Below, one piece after another: positions 28,421-38,903 of a DNA stretch of 64,000 bases. The position numbers were made by a program, and so were the translations under genes. How positions within the stretch are numbered: position 1 is the stretch's first letter; the number at the start of each line of letters is the position of its first letter. Source of the stretch: CAJQHK01 sp038142525 (lineage in GTDB: Bacteria > Pseudomonadota > Alphaproteobacteria > Rickettsiales > UBA1997); NCBI GenBank assembly GCA_038142525.1, contig JAYQKE010000006.1, forward strand, positions 1-64,000, in the 5' to 3' direction. The notes beneath the pieces were generated by a model. That model was not told the origin of the DNA, did not search any database, and saw only the letters and a list, made by a program, of their open reading frames with translations.

Positions 28421-28591
28421 GGAACCTCTGAAAAACTAAAATATGTATTTAGCAAAATTGATCTTTTTGACCCTTTTTTAGCATAAATTTAGTTTTTTAT
28501 GGCACAATATGTTCATATTGTACCAAAAAGAAACATAATTTCTGCTAAAAAATGATCTAAAAATTCCAATTTTTAGTTTTTCAGAGGTTCC
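28421..28591. mobile_element. 171-bp MITE, copy A
   Basis: It starts GGAACCTCTGAAAAAC and ends in the reverse complement, with 21-base terminal inverted repeats, and is nearly identical to the copy at 46536-46706. An internal palindrome reads CACAATATGTTCATATTGT. It codes for nothing. Its ends match those of the IS at 47753-49104, so that transposase is the likely mover. A clean target duplication is not seen at this copy. Confidence 0.85.
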
Positions 28592-28642
28592 TTAACTTAC
28601 AATTGTAGTACTAATTACCCTCCTTGTTATTCATGGATCTTA

Positions 28643-29194
28643 TTATGAATCAAATTGACAATCTCTATTTTTCTGATCAATAAATTTCCTTTCTTTTTCA
28701 TCCATTAATAATTCCCATTTTTGTTTAATTTCTTGCCAAATTTTGATATATTGGCAGTGATAATTTTGATTTGGCGGTAACCAGTCAGAAAGATCTTTAT
28801 CAGATTTTGATCTATTAGCTCCTTTGTAAACAGCTATTAATGAATTTGGATTTTTTAAATCATTAGCATATTGCTTTTTTCTTTCAGAGTCCCAAAAGTA
28901 ACCACCGCTTCTATTTACTTCCTTTAATGGAATAAAATGATCAATATCTAAATCTCTAGGATTGGTAAAATATTTATCTGTATATGGATCATACCATCTG
29001 CCACTAATTACTTTACATCCTTTTTCATCCAAAACTACTTTTTTTAAACTTTCTGTAATTAATACTTCTTGTCTGGTATCTTGACAATCTTTATCGGCAT
29101 CTATCCAATGTTTGTAATCAGAGCGTAAATATTGATAGGCTACAGTTCCTGAAATTAAAAGAATTAATAAATATTTTGATAATCTTTTTTTCAT
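28643..29194 (-). CDS. Secreted HNH nuclease (DUF1524-type)
   Basis: A 183-residue intact protein. An N-terminal hydrophobic segment (residues 7-21) acts as signal or anchor, then DKDCQDTRQEVL, GRWYDPYTDKYF, DIDHFIPLKEV, NSLIAVYKGANRSKSDKDL and WLPPNQNYHCQY, the pattern of exported HNH nucleases with conserved Cys pairs and a catalytic His in DIDH. Such proteins degrade extracellular DNA or RNA. A role in nucleotide scavenging or in the host is possible but not shown. The gene stands alone between a MITE and the phytochelatin-synthase-like gene. Confidence 0.85.
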   Translation of the reverse strand: MKKRLSKYLLILLISGTVAYQYLRSDYKHWIDADKDCQDTRQEVLITESLKKVVLDEKGCKVISGRWYDPYTDKYFTNPRDLDIDHFIPLKEVNRSGGYFWDSERKKQYANDLKNPNSLIAVYKGANRSKSDKDLSDWLPPNQNYHCQYIKIWQEIKQKWELLMDEKERKFIDQKNRDCQFDS

Positions 29195-29230
29195 ATAAAA
29201 TATTTACTTTAAAGCCCAGAAATGAAGTTG

Positions 29231-30033
29231 CTAAATATTAGATTTATTTTTTATTATTAAATATCCTCTGTAATTATCACCATCTTTTGTATTCATTGAT
29301 TGTAATAAATCTTTGATTTTGACCCAATACCAGCTATTTTTATGGCCAGCAACATCCATCACCAATGCTGAGTCGCTTTTTTGATCATAGGCTACTAAAG
29401 GTGAAATATGACCCCCGTTGTTAGGCCAAGTTTTTTACCATTAAAATTAACTAATAAATATTTCTCCTTATCTTCAGTTATTTTTTTAACTTTTTCACGA
29501 AAGAGTTTTAATTCCTGTTCAGAATATTCTTTAACATGATATTTTTTTACCTCAAGATTATGGATTTCTAAAATTTCTTTTAATTGCTTTAAAGTTACAC
29601 CTGGATCAATATTTTCTCTTTTATCGTTGATATTTTTCATAGAGATTATTTCTTTCTTTTTTACCAAATCGGTTTGTTTATTAAGAAAGCTCATCTGTGA
29701 ATAGGATTTAAAAGGAATTATTCCGCCGCCAAAAATATCTGGTTTTTCTATTTCTAACTCTTTTTGACTAGGGATATTTTGATTAGAATTAGTAGCATTT
29801 AAGATAATCACCGAACTAGCTATGCCGCAATATAATGGATTAATTTGTGGCTGAAAAAAGCCTGATAATTCATAAAAATCTTGCTTATATTCTGATCTTT
29901 CAAACATTTTAATACCAGATTCTGAATTCCAATTAATGGTTTTATTATCTGCATTATCATTATTTGTTATTGTCTGAGAACATGAAAATATGAAGAAAGA
30001 GATTAGTAAATTTAAGATAATTTTTTTCATCAT
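29231..30033 (-). CDS. Phytochelatin-synthase-like lipoprotein, frameshifted
   Basis: The N-terminus has a lipobox-like FFIFSCSQ (Cys18). The mature part carries the papain-fold catalytic set of the phytochelatin synthase family: Cys69 in NPLYCGIASSVIILNA and, after a one-base shift at a G-run near 29413, His in GGHISPLVAYDQ and Asp in VMDVAGHKNSWYWV. The joined length is about 267 residues, ending at TAG 29231-29233. Bacterial members mostly cleave glutathione to gamma-Glu-Cys, with some able to make phytochelatins that bind Cd, Zn or Cu. The metal genes elsewhere in the window fit such a role. Its start overlaps the LptC-like stop by four bases. Confidence 0.85.
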
Positions 30034-30443
30034 TTTCTATTAATAATATTATTGTAAAATTCCAATTCTGGCTTACCAGTAAAGATAATAACATTACCAT
30101 TATCAGTAATGTCTAGCCTGTCAGATTTTATATTACCACTATTACTAATAGTTACTACTTGTTTGACGGTAATATCACCATTTTTTTTATATTGGGCAGT
30201 TTTCCCCTTAATATCATACCAATTACCATTTTTATATTCAAAACGGATCTTAGGATTAGTCATTAATTTACTACTCTTATTCTTCTCAAGATCTTTATAT
30301 TTTGTAATATTTAGAGCGACATTTTTGCCATCAATAATATAAAATAAAAATACTACACTAGATAAAATTAAAAATATGATGCAAATCCTAAAGATAATTC
30401 GGGTGTTTTTTTTATTTTTATTAATTTTATTTATCTCACTCAT
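30030..30443 (-). CDS. LptC-like periplasmic protein
   Basis: A 137-residue protein with one N-terminal membrane helix (about residues 17-38) and a beta-rich periplasmic part with NPKIRFEYKNGNWYDIKGKT and NGDITVKQVVTISNSGN, the shape of LptC, which anchors to the inner membrane and moves lipopolysaccharide to LptA. Length is shorter than E. coli LptC (191). No lptA or lptB is adjacent, and a divergent envelope protein is possible. ATGA coupling to the phytochelatin-synthase-like gene, and PBP1A 3 bases upstream, give an envelope-related operon. Confidence 0.5.
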   Translation of the reverse strand: MSEINKINKNKKNTRIIFRICIIFLILSSVVFLFYIIDGKNVALNITKYKDLEKNKSSKLMTNPKIRFEYKNGNWYDIKGKTAQYKKNGDITVKQVVTISNSGNIKSDRLDITDNGNVIIFTGKPELEFYNNIINRK

Positions 30444-30446
30444 TGA

Positions 30447-32862
30447 TTAATAAAGATTCATATTTTCATCATTATTTTCTTTCTCATTTAATAATTCATC
30501 ATCTTTTTTAAATGCTTCAAATATTATGTCTTTCTTTTCAGTAAGTGGTCCAGGATAGGTACCAGTATTTTTATCAATCTTAATAAATTTAATATTTTCA
30601 GCTATTGGAAATGGTTTTGCTGGTTCATTCTTTAAAGCTTGATACATAAATTTGGTGAATATTGGTAGGGCAATTGAAGAGCCAGTTTCTTTTTCGCCAA
30701 GACTTGCAGGATTATCAAAGCCAGCATAAACACCAACAACCAAATCTGGCGAGAAGCCAACAAACCAAGAATCAAAAGAGCTATTAGTTGTACCCGTTTT
30801 TCCTGCTAGATTTTTTTTGAGCCATCTAGCTCTAATTCCAGTACCTCTTTCAACAGCACCTCTTAAAATTGATATCATTTGATAAGCAACTTCTGGCGAG
30901 GTTATTTGTTTTCTATCATCTTTTAATATTGGAAAAGGAATTTCATTATTAAAATCAATATCTTGATCTATTTGACAATCATGACATATTCTATTATCCC
31001 TTTTGTAGATGGTTTTGCCATGTCTATCTTGAATTTTGTCAATTAAATTTGGTATCACTTCTTTTCCACCAGAAGCAATAACAGAATAGGCGGAAACTAA
31101 TTTCATCAAATTGGTTTCAGTTGACCCAAGAACTAATGAATAAATAGGTTTAGGATTGTCATTAATACCAAATCTAGTTATGGTATTGGCAATTTTATCC
31201 ATACCAACTTCACTAGCTAATCTTACGGTTGTAACATTAATTGATTTTTCCAAACCTCTTCTAAGTGTTACAGGACCATAAAATCTACCAGAATAATTTT
31301 TTGGACGATAGGGCGGAATATCTGGACCCTGATCTAAAACTATTTCTTCATCCATAATAATACTTGCGGGATGGAAATTATTTTCTAAAGCAGTGAGATA
31401 GCCAAAGGTTTTTAAAATCGATCCAGGCTGTCTTTTAGCCTGATAGACTCTATTAAATTGGTTCAGCGCATCAATATAGCCACCCATCATGGCTAAAACA
31501 TTGCCATTATGGGGATTCATAGCAATCAAACCACCATTAACTTTAGGAATTTGTTGTAAAAAAACCTTATTATCTTTTTTACTCTTTTCGATAAAAATTA
31601 CATCACCCTTTTTGAATATGTCAGACATTTTGGTTAATTCTGGACCAGTCTCATTAATAGTAATAAATTTTTTGGCCCAAGAGATGTCTTTTAAAAATAA
31701 TTGATTATTCTCTTTTTCATCAGCAAATCCAATTTCAGCAGAATCCTTTTTCAGAGCTAAAATTACTGCTTTTTGCCAGTGATTAGGGTAAAGTGTAAAA
31801 ATTTTCTTTTCTTGATTGTCATATTCAATAATTTCAAATTCTGATAAATTATTTTTCCAATCATCATCTAATTTAATATTACCTAAAGCTCCACGATAAC
31901 CATGTCTTTTGTCATATTCCTCAAAACCTCTGGCCACAGAATAAGCTGCAAGTTTTTGTAATTTTGGATCTAATGTAGTACGCACCACAATACCCTCTTC
32001 AAAGACATTGTCGGAGCCATACATATTGCTCAATTCTTTTTTCAATAAATCCGAAAAAGCATGGGCCTGAGTTTTTTTAACATCAGACATATTTAAAATA
32101 ATATCTGCTTTTTTGGCTGTTTCTGCCTCTTTAGAAGTTATGTAATTTTCGGCCAACATTCTATCAATAACCCAATTTCTTCTGGCCTTGGCCTTATCAT
32201 TATTTTTATAAGGATCTAATTTTGATGGAGCTTTTGGTAAGGCGACAAGCAGGGCGACTTCTTCAATATTCAAATCTTTAATTGCTTTATTAAAATAGGT
32301 TTGTCTTTAGCTAGCTGCAATACCATAAGACCCAGAACCAAGATATATTTGATTAAGATAAAGTTCCAAGACCTCTTCTTTTGAGAAATATTTACTCATT
32401 CTAATGGCCAAGATGGCTTCTTTTACTTTTCTCTCCAAACTTCTTTCATTAGATAGGAGGAAATTTTTAACAACTTGCTGGGTAATAGTTGATGCACCAC
32501 CAGAAATTTCACCTCTTTGAGAAACAGAGACAACATTTCCCATTGTTTGCTCTGGCTATGGCAATTACATCTATGCCGCCATGATGGTAAAAATTACTAT
32601 CTTCTGCTGAGATAAAAGCATTGATTATTCTTTTTGGGATAATTTCAATCGGTACAAATATTCTTTTTCTTTGGAATATTCTTCCATCAAACTGCCATCT
32701 TTGGCATAAATTCTAGTGGCAATTGCTGGATGGTATTTTTTTAATTGCTCATGATCAGGCAGATCCTTATCATATTTTTTAAAGATGTAAATGACCGAAC
32801 TAATAACAATGACAAATCCTAGAAGACCTAAGATAAAAAGAGTTTAAAAAAATTTTTTTCAT
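30447..32862 (-). CDS. mrcA: Penicillin-binding protein 1A, several lesions
   Basis: Reconstructed from ATG 32862, about 800 residues, the usual PBP1A size. An N-terminal helix is followed by the glycosyltransferase domain (ISAEDSNFYHHGGID, GGASTITQQVVKNFLL, NQIYLGSGSYGIAA), an OB-like insert, and the transpeptidase domain with SxxK in RQPGSILKTF, SxN-type SINVTT and KTGTTNSSFDSW. It polymerises and cross-links peptidoglycan. Lesions as read: one T too many near 32838-32842, phase changes near 32665 and 32553, and an in-frame TAA at 32307-32309. As it stands it could not be made. Confidence 0.9.
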
Positions 32863-32920
32863 TAGTTTTATTTTAACTTACTAACCCCACCGATACCATA
32901 AAGGAAACTCTTTAAAGATA

Positions 32921-33583
32921 TTAACCCTGAAGCATTAATAGTAATTTTTTATTATTTAAAATTGAGATGATAACATCTCTTACCAAATTATTAATAATTT
33001 TTTGATCTTCCCTTAAAGAAGAATTTAAAAAATGTTCATTTTCAAGAGTAATTTCATAGAATTTTTCATATAGGCCAGATTTTACTCGCATTTTTAAATA
33101 GACTTTACCTTCTGTAAATAAAAAGCCTCTTTTCGTTATGTAGAAAAAATCTTCTAAAATTATGGTTAAAACTCTATCATAATCATCACTAGCTATTTGA
33201 AAACCCCTATCTCTCAGGCCCCTTGCTAATTCAAATCTTAAAACTGGCATAATATTTTGATTTAAAGTCAGATAGACTAAATCATTATCATCATATTTTT
33301 TGTAGCCAATGATTTCATTCAAATAAATCATTCTATCATCATCTAAATAAATAATTTTATCTTTCTGATATTTTTCAAAACCTTTCACCTTAAATTTATT
33401 AATCCGATCATCAATGATTAAAATATTAATTTTGCGATCAAAAACATCCCATATTTTTTTATTTTGTTTTTGGGATAATGTTTTAATATTGGGATTGAGA
33501 GATATGACTTCAATTGGCTTTTTACAAGATATTAAAAATAGAGTTAAGATAATTAATAATGACCCTGTCCGAAATAATTTCAT
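32921..33583 (-). CDS. Putative lipoprotein, YajG-like
   Basis: A 220-residue protein with a signal peptide and lipobox, LFLISCKKP. The mature part has ARGLRDRGFQIASDDYDRVL, the kind of segment found in YajG/LpoB-like lipoproteins where short conserved stretches describe variable outer-membrane-anchored domains, and a strand-rich end. No catalytic motif is visible. It is followed on the same strand by PBP1A. Because lipoproteins of this fold in other bacteria can activate PBPs, a link with the PBP1A gene is a tempting inference but unproven. Confidence 0.6.
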   Translation of the reverse strand: MKLFRTGSLLIILTLFLISCKKPIEVISLNPNIKTLSQKQNKKIWDVFDRKINILIIDDRINKFKVKGFEKYQKDKIIYLDDDRMIYLNEIIGYKKYDDNDLVYLTLNQNIMPVLRFELARGLRDRGFQIASDDYDRVLTIILEDFFYITKRGFLFTEGKVYLKMRVKSGLYEKFYEITLENEHFLNSSLREDQKIINNLVRDVIISILNNKKLLLMLQG

Positions 33584-33587
33584 AATA

Positions 33588-34043
33588 TTAAATGCTACTT
33601 AAATATTTTAATAAAACTACCTTTTGACTAATATCAGAGATTAAGTTTTTATTACTTAAATTGATTATTTCTTGATAAAGATCCTCCTTTCTTTTTTTCA
33701 AATCAGCTTTTATTAAATTAACTTTCTCCTCATTACCTTCTTCCAACTCTTCCTTAATTTCCATAATATCCACCAATAGCATATTATCAGGCTTGATAGA
33801 ATCAATAAAAATATTATTAATTTCCAAAAAATAAATCGCTCTTTTTAAAGGATCTTTGAGAATTTCATAGGCATTATTTATTTGGCTGATTTTAATTTTT
33901 GCCAATTCTTGTTCTTTTTGCGTTTTATGGATTAATAAATCTGGATGAAATTGCAATTGCAATTGCAAATATTGTTCTTCAAGTGAGTTTAGATCGAGAT
34001 CTAATTTTGGTGATAAATCAAATATTTCAAAATAGTTACTCAT
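33588..34043 (-). CDS. hscB: HscB, Fe-S cluster co-chaperone
   Basis: A 151-residue J-type co-chaperone. It has an N-terminal J-domain with the HPD tripeptide in FHPDLLIHK and INNAYEILKDPLKRAIYFLE, and a C-terminal three-helix bundle with DIMEIKEELEEG, the part that binds the scaffold IscU. It stimulates HscA in Fe-S assembly. Its start overlaps the rsmA end by 8 bases on the same strand. The other isc genes are not in the window. Confidence 0.9.
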   Translation of the reverse strand: MSNYFEIFDLSPKLDLDLNSLEEQYLQLQLQFHPDLLIHKTQKEQELAKIKISQINNAYEILKDPLKRAIYFLEINNIFIDSIKPDNMLLVDIMEIKEELEEGNEEKVNLIKADLKKRKEDLYQEIINLSNKNLISDISQKVVLLKYLSSI

Positions 34044-34864
34044 AATTTTTAACTAAATTAGCGAAATTTTCTAAAGTTAAATTTTCTGGTCGCAAAGTTG
34101 GGTCAATATCGGCCCTTTTGAGCCATTTTTCACTATCCTTTGATAACATTTTCAGGCTGGATTTTAGCATTTTTCGCCTTTGATTAAAAGCAATTTGGGT
34201 TATTTTTGCAAGTAAATTCAAATCAATATCAAAAATTGGCTTTGCCCTTGGTTTAATTTCAACCAAGCCAGATTCTACCTTGGGTACAGGAGTGAAATTG
34301 CTAGTTTGCAATATCAAATAAATATTTAGTTTGAGATAAAAAATTAACCATAACAGCAATTCTGCCATATTTTTTACTATTATTTTTAGCGGTAATTCTT
34401 TGACAAACTTCTTTTTGAAACATTAAAATCATTAGATCAATATTTTGAATATGATCAAGTAAAAGAAATAAAATTTTAGTAGCAATATTGTAGGGTAGGT
34501 TAGAAATAATTTTACTTTTATTAGTGATGATTTCTGCTAAATTAAGTTCCAAAAAATCAGCCTCAATAATTTTGATTTTTGTATCAATTTTATCTTGAAA
34601 AAATTCTTGTAATTCTTGTAAAAGGGCAATACATCTTTGATCTTTTTCAATAATTGTCAGACTTTTAGGATTTTGTTTTAGGATAGAAAAGGTTAATGAT
34701 CCAGCGCCAGAGCCAATTTCAATAATATGGTCATTTTTACTGATCGCAGCTTTTGAGGTAATTTTGTCAGTTAGATTAAGATCAAAAATAAAATTTTGTC
34801 CCAATGACTTTTTAGCAAAAATACCATATTTTTTTGCTAGATCTTTAATTTTAATATTTTGCAT
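34036..34864 (-). CDS. rsmA: RsmA (KsgA) 16S rRNA dimethyltransferase, frameshifted
   Basis: An rRNA adenine dimethyltransferase that modifies two adjacent adenines in the last hairpin of 16S rRNA. Features: KKSLGQNFIFDLN, the SAM motif IIEIGSGAGSLT, DFLEL and the catalytic NLPYNIATKI, then after a one-base shift near 34313 the C-terminal NFTPVPKVESGLVEIKP and FNQRRKMLKSSL. The T in AACTAGC looks extra. Joined length about 275 residues is normal. It is followed by hscB (overlap) and preceded by purC with a 5-base gap. Confidence 0.92.
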
Positions 34865-34869
34865 CTTTT

Positions 34870-35592
34870 TTAGGAAGGTTCAACTCTCAAAGCCTTAGCC
34901 ACTTTTTCATATCCTGTTACCAAATCTCCTAAATCTCTTCTAAAAATATCCTTGTCTAATTTTTCCCCACTTTTCTTATCCCACAATCTACAAGAATCAG
35001 GAGAAATTTCATCAGCAAGAATAATTTTACCTCTAAAATCATGGCCAAATTCTAACTTAAAATCGACCAATTTAATACCAATTTCATCAAATAAAGCCAG
35101 TAAAATTTCATTAATTTTAAAGCTAGTTTTTTTAATATCTTGCAATTCCTGCTCCTTAATAATTTTGAGAACCGTAATAGCGTGAGAATCGCAAATTAAA
35201 GGATCTCCTAGTGAATCATCCTTGTAGCAAATTTCAAAAATTGGTTTTTCTAGCTGTAAACCCTCCTTAATTCCCAGCCTTTTGGCCATGGATCCTGCTG
35301 TAACATTACGAATAATAATTTCTAGGGGAATAATATTCACCGCCTTAATTAATTGCTCACGATCAGAAATTCTTTTAATAAAATGATTATCAATAGAATT
35401 TTCAGAAAGTTTCTTCATCAAAAATTCCGAAATGTAATTATTTAAAATTCCCTTCTTGCTAATTACATCCTTTTTAACATTATTAAAGGCGGTAGCATCA
35501 TCCTTAAAATATTGAATCAATTGCTCGTAATTCTCGGTTTGATAAAGGATTTTGGCTTTACCCTCATAAAGTTTTTCTAATTTTTTATTCAT
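34870..35592 (-). CDS. purC: PurC, SAICAR synthetase
   Basis: An intact 240-residue enzyme that joins aspartate to CAIR in purine synthesis. Motifs: LYEGKAKILYQT at the N-terminus, RNVTAGSMAKRLGI, DEIGIKLVDFKLEFG and ADEISPDSCRLWDK. Presence of purC suggests at least part of de novo purine synthesis, unlike Rickettsia proper, which lacks it. Its start overlaps the stop of the DUF1016-SNase gene by four bases, so the two are coupled. Confidence 0.95.
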   Translation of the reverse strand: MNKKLEKLYEGKAKILYQTENYEQLIQYFKDDATAFNNVKKDVISKKGILNNYISEFLMKKLSENSIDNHFIKRISDREQLIKAVNIIPLEIIIRNVTAGSMAKRLGIKEGLQLEKPIFEICYKDDSLGDPLICDSHAITVLKIIKEQELQDIKKTSFKINEILLALFDEIGIKLVDFKLEFGHDFRGKIILADEISPDSCRLWDKKSGEKLDKDIFRRDLGDLVTGYEKVAKALRVEPS

Positions 35593-36419
35593 ATTAATTT
35601 AACTAAATTTTTCTCTAATAATTTTTGATTTAAATAAACTCCTTCCTGAAAAACAGCCAATTTACTTTGATTATTACTTTCACTATTACTGTAAAATAAA
35701 TCGCCCAAATATCGGCCATAAATGTCAATTTTATTGCTTCTAATAACAATTTCTCCCAAATTTGCCGCCAAATCCCTTAAATAAGAATAGGCTTTTTGAC
35801 CTTTGGGGCTTTTAATTTCTGGTGCGTCAATTTGTGCCAACCGCACTCTTTGTCGCTTTAAGACATTAAAACCAAGATCAATATTCAGTAAAATTGTATC
35901 GCCATCAATTACATCAATTATTTTTGCTTTGTAAAGATAATTTGCTATTTTCGGTCGAATAATTTTTTTAGAGTCATTCACTAAATTTTCGCTTGGTTCT
36001 AAAGAGGCTTTTTTAATATTAATTTGTAATTGATCTCTATTCCAGCTATTTTTAATAGCCTTTTTTTCCAAATCCAATCTTAAATCATTATCTTTAATGG
36101 CTAGTAAGTTTTTGTAATGCGACCAGGTGAGATGGTTATTTTTTGGCTTTTTGGGGTAATGATGAAAAAACTGCACTGACCTTCTCAAAGTTGCGGCATC
36201 TATGGCAATTTCCTGACTCAGATCATCAATTATTGTTGCATAATAATTGGCGTTTGAGGTTAGTTTTTCTTGATCAATTCTTTTGCCAATTTGCCAATAG
36301 CTATTGATAATCCTTTCTCGCATCAACCTTTCTAGGTCCTTTTTATTATTTTCAATTAGGCTTTTAATGTCCGAAAGTAATTTTTGGTAATTTTCTCTTG
36401 AAAGAATATTTTTATTCAT
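35589..36419 (-). CDS. DUF1016_N-SNase fusion, putative nuclease
   Basis: An intact 276-residue protein with two domains. Residues about 8-130 match the N-terminal DUF1016 region of YhcG-type proteins (IINSYWQIGKRIDQ, LSQEIAI, RRSVQFFHHYP, LTWSHYKNLLAI). Residues about 160-270 are a staphylococcal-nuclease-like domain with KAKIIDVIDGDTILLN, VRLAQIDAPEIKSPKG, and DIYGRYLGDLFY; Arg and Glu of RLAQIDAPE and Arg of GRYL are in the catalytic positions. In YhcG proteins the second domain is a PD-(D/E)XK-like nuclease, so the swap for SNase is unusual. No signal peptide is seen, so it acts in the cytoplasm. A defence or DNA-repair role is possible. Confidence 0.75.
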   Translation of the reverse strand: MNKNILSRENYQKLLSDIKSLIENNKKDLERLMRERIINSYWQIGKRIDQEKLTSNANYYATIIDDLSQEIAIDAATLRRSVQFFHHYPKKPKNNHLTWSHYKNLLAIKDNDLRLDLEKKAIKNSWNRDQLQINIKKASLEPSENLVNDSKKIIRPKIANYLYKAKIIDVIDGDTILLNIDLGFNVLKRQRVRLAQIDAPEIKSPKGQKAYSYLRDLAANLGEIVIRSNKIDIYGRYLGDLFYSNSESNNQSKLAVFQEGVYLNQKLLEKNLVKLI

Positions 36420-36439
36420 ATTTGTGATTTTAAAAAAAA

Positions 36440-36457
36440 TGTGCTCCTAGGAGCACA
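36440..36457. terminator. Perfect palindrome with T-tract
   Basis: TGTGCTCCTAGGAGCACA is an 18-base perfect palindrome. On the minus strand it is followed by a run of eight T's, so it would end transcripts coming leftward; it lies between the start of the purC operon and the divergent effector gene and could also serve as an operator. Confidence 0.5.
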
Positions 36458-36568
36458 AAATTTTTAGATTAATTTATTTATGCCATAAAGCAAGAAAAAT
36501 CATTGTATCTTTAGTGGCTTTATGGTAGAATCAAGACATTATTAAAATTGAATGAATCATTATTACAT

Positions 36569-38775
36569 ATGCCAAAAAAAATTATCATAAATGCAGGAGG
36601 GCTTTTTGAATATGGTGGTGATTGTGTTGATCAGGATATGGGAGTCTTAAAACTTGCACAAAGGTCTGGCTTGACTGAGACAATAATAGCAAGTTTATTT
36701 TCTGACATATTCAAAGATGGCGATCCTCAACAATTGTGGGTTGGTTTTGAAAAGCGTGATAAAGGGATTATTGTTGCCACAACAGATGGTGCTGAAAATA
36801 AATTAAAGGAAGCAAATGAAAAATTAAAAAAATTAAGAGACGAAAGTTTTAAAAAATTAGAATCTGATATTGGAATAACATCTCCAAAAACAAAATTAAC
36901 AAAAGATCAGGCAAGAAAATTATCTGATTATTGCCTATCACAAAATATTAATAATATTGGGGTTATTACTGTTTTTCGCACCAAATTTTAATCCAGACCT
37001 AGATGGTGATAATGAATATTTTAATGCAACTAAACAAAAATATGTAGATTGGACAAGTAAAGAAAGGGAAGAGTATTTCACAAAAATGTTTCAAAATATT
37101 TGCGATAAAATAATAGAACAAATCGAAAAAACAACAGAAACAGAAATTATTGTTTATTTTAAAGCTCCTGGTGTCGGCATATTTAATCCCTTTAAAAAAA
37201 GAGAAGCAACAAGACAAGAAGCAGAAGACGAAATTACTTATGATGTCAAAGATATATTTCCAAATACTTTCGATTATTGGGATGCAATTAAGACCGCCAT
37301 TAAGACCACCATATTTAATTCCGATCATACTTTTAAAGAACATCTTAGAGAAGCACGACAACAAAACTATGTCGAATTGGTAAATAAATTGATGATTAAG
37401 GTTCTACATGAAAATAAAGGCAAATTCAATGAGGCATTAGGTGATGAACAAAAACTCATCATTAAAGTTGACAAAAATATTAGGGACAAAGTATTTTTTC
37501 AAGAACCTGAGGTCAAAGAATCTGCAAGAGGCAAAGACTTTTCAAGTTCATCTAGATCTACATTACCAAAAGTTCCAGATATAGATGATTTAATAATAGC
37601 TTTATCAAAGTTGAATAAAGATGCTTACAGTCAGTTAAGAACAGATAAAGAGGATTTTTTAAATCCAGAAAAATATGTTGGCTGGGGTGCTAGATTAGAA
37701 AAAGATGATAACCTAAATAGTTTTACAATTACTGAAGTTATTCCAGGTGGTTTTGTTCTTTGCCATTGGTTTAAAAATAGGAGATAAAATTCAAGTCAAT
37801 TCAGATGAGCTTAGAAAAGATGGTGTCGATTTGGAAGTCGCTTTAATTTATCGCCTTAGAGAAGGTAAGTTAGATGATATTACAAAAATGGGAGATTATG
37901 ATTTAAGTAATGAGAGTCATAAAGAAATATTGGCTTCTTACAGCACGAATTGTCAAAGAGTTTTTACTAAAGATGGTACAAATTACAAATTAGCAGAAAA
38001 GCAAACAAAGGTAAAAGATGATAAGAAGTTTCAAGAGGATGTTAGGCCAAAAATTTTAAAAAATACTGATTACATAGTTAATATAATTTTTTCTAAAGAT
38101 AAGGAGGGTAAGAAAGAATTATTAAATTTATTACTAGAAGATAAATCAGGGCTAAGCGACAAAGATAGGCAAAAATTTGTTCATTTAATATTGCGCATAA
38201 CTGAACAAGGATCCGAGTCAGAAAAAACAAAACCCTCTTCATCCCCTAGACTTGTCAAGCCGCTAATTAAAAATAATGGCACAGGATTAAAATGTGGCTA
38301 TTATGCAATAGCAACTGGTATTTTACAATTGAATGATGCAGATCGAGAAAGAATTTATGAAAAAATTTCTTTTGACACATCTTTATTGAAGAAAGATGTA
38401 GATAAAGATCAATATGTTTTAGGTGATGCTATTGATAAATATGTCGCAAATAATGAGCGGGAAATTTTAGATTCTAAATTTGAGCGTTTTATAGATAGTA
38501 TGAAGAAAGGAGGGAGTAATAAAGATGAAATTGATAAGTTGGCAAAAGAAATATTAGTAGAATTAAAAGATAGAACAAATATTTGTGCTGATAGAATGGA
38601 ATTAATATGTTCTTATTTGGAAATTAATCTAAAATTAAATGGCAGCACTTATGGTCTTGAACAGTTAGAAGGGTACCCTACAATTGAAATTTTTAATCAA
38701 GGCAATCATTATGAGGCAAGAGATATGAGAGGAGGTCGATCACAAGAAGCAAGAGATGATAGAAAAGAGAGGTGA
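36569..38775 (+). CDS. Probable effector: PDZ-like plus papain/OTU-like domain, frameshifted
   Basis: From ATG 36569 about 735 residues when two shifts are repaired (an extra T near 36976, and near 37762). The N-terminal 300 residues (KIIINAGGLFEYGGD, GVITVFAPNFNP) are not recognised; a macro-like fold is a weak guess. In the middle, SFTITEVIPGG and, after the second shift, FAIGLKIGDKIQVNSDEL form a PDZ-like domain. Near the end, NNGTGLKCGYYAIATGIL has a Cys in a papain/OTU-type nucleophile setting, and EIFNQGNHYEARDM has a matching His. No signal peptide. Stand-alone position, size and domain set fit a type IV secreted effector acting on ubiquitin or similar, which is inference. Confidence 0.6.
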
Positions 38776-38903
38776 ACAATATTTTCGTCTGTCTCAACTT
38801 CCCATAGAGCGATTTGTTGTAATGGGTTTGATCTTAATAATTTAAATCTTTGAAAAATAATTTCTTAATCTCTAATCTTTTTCTTTTAACCTAAAAATTA
38901 CCT

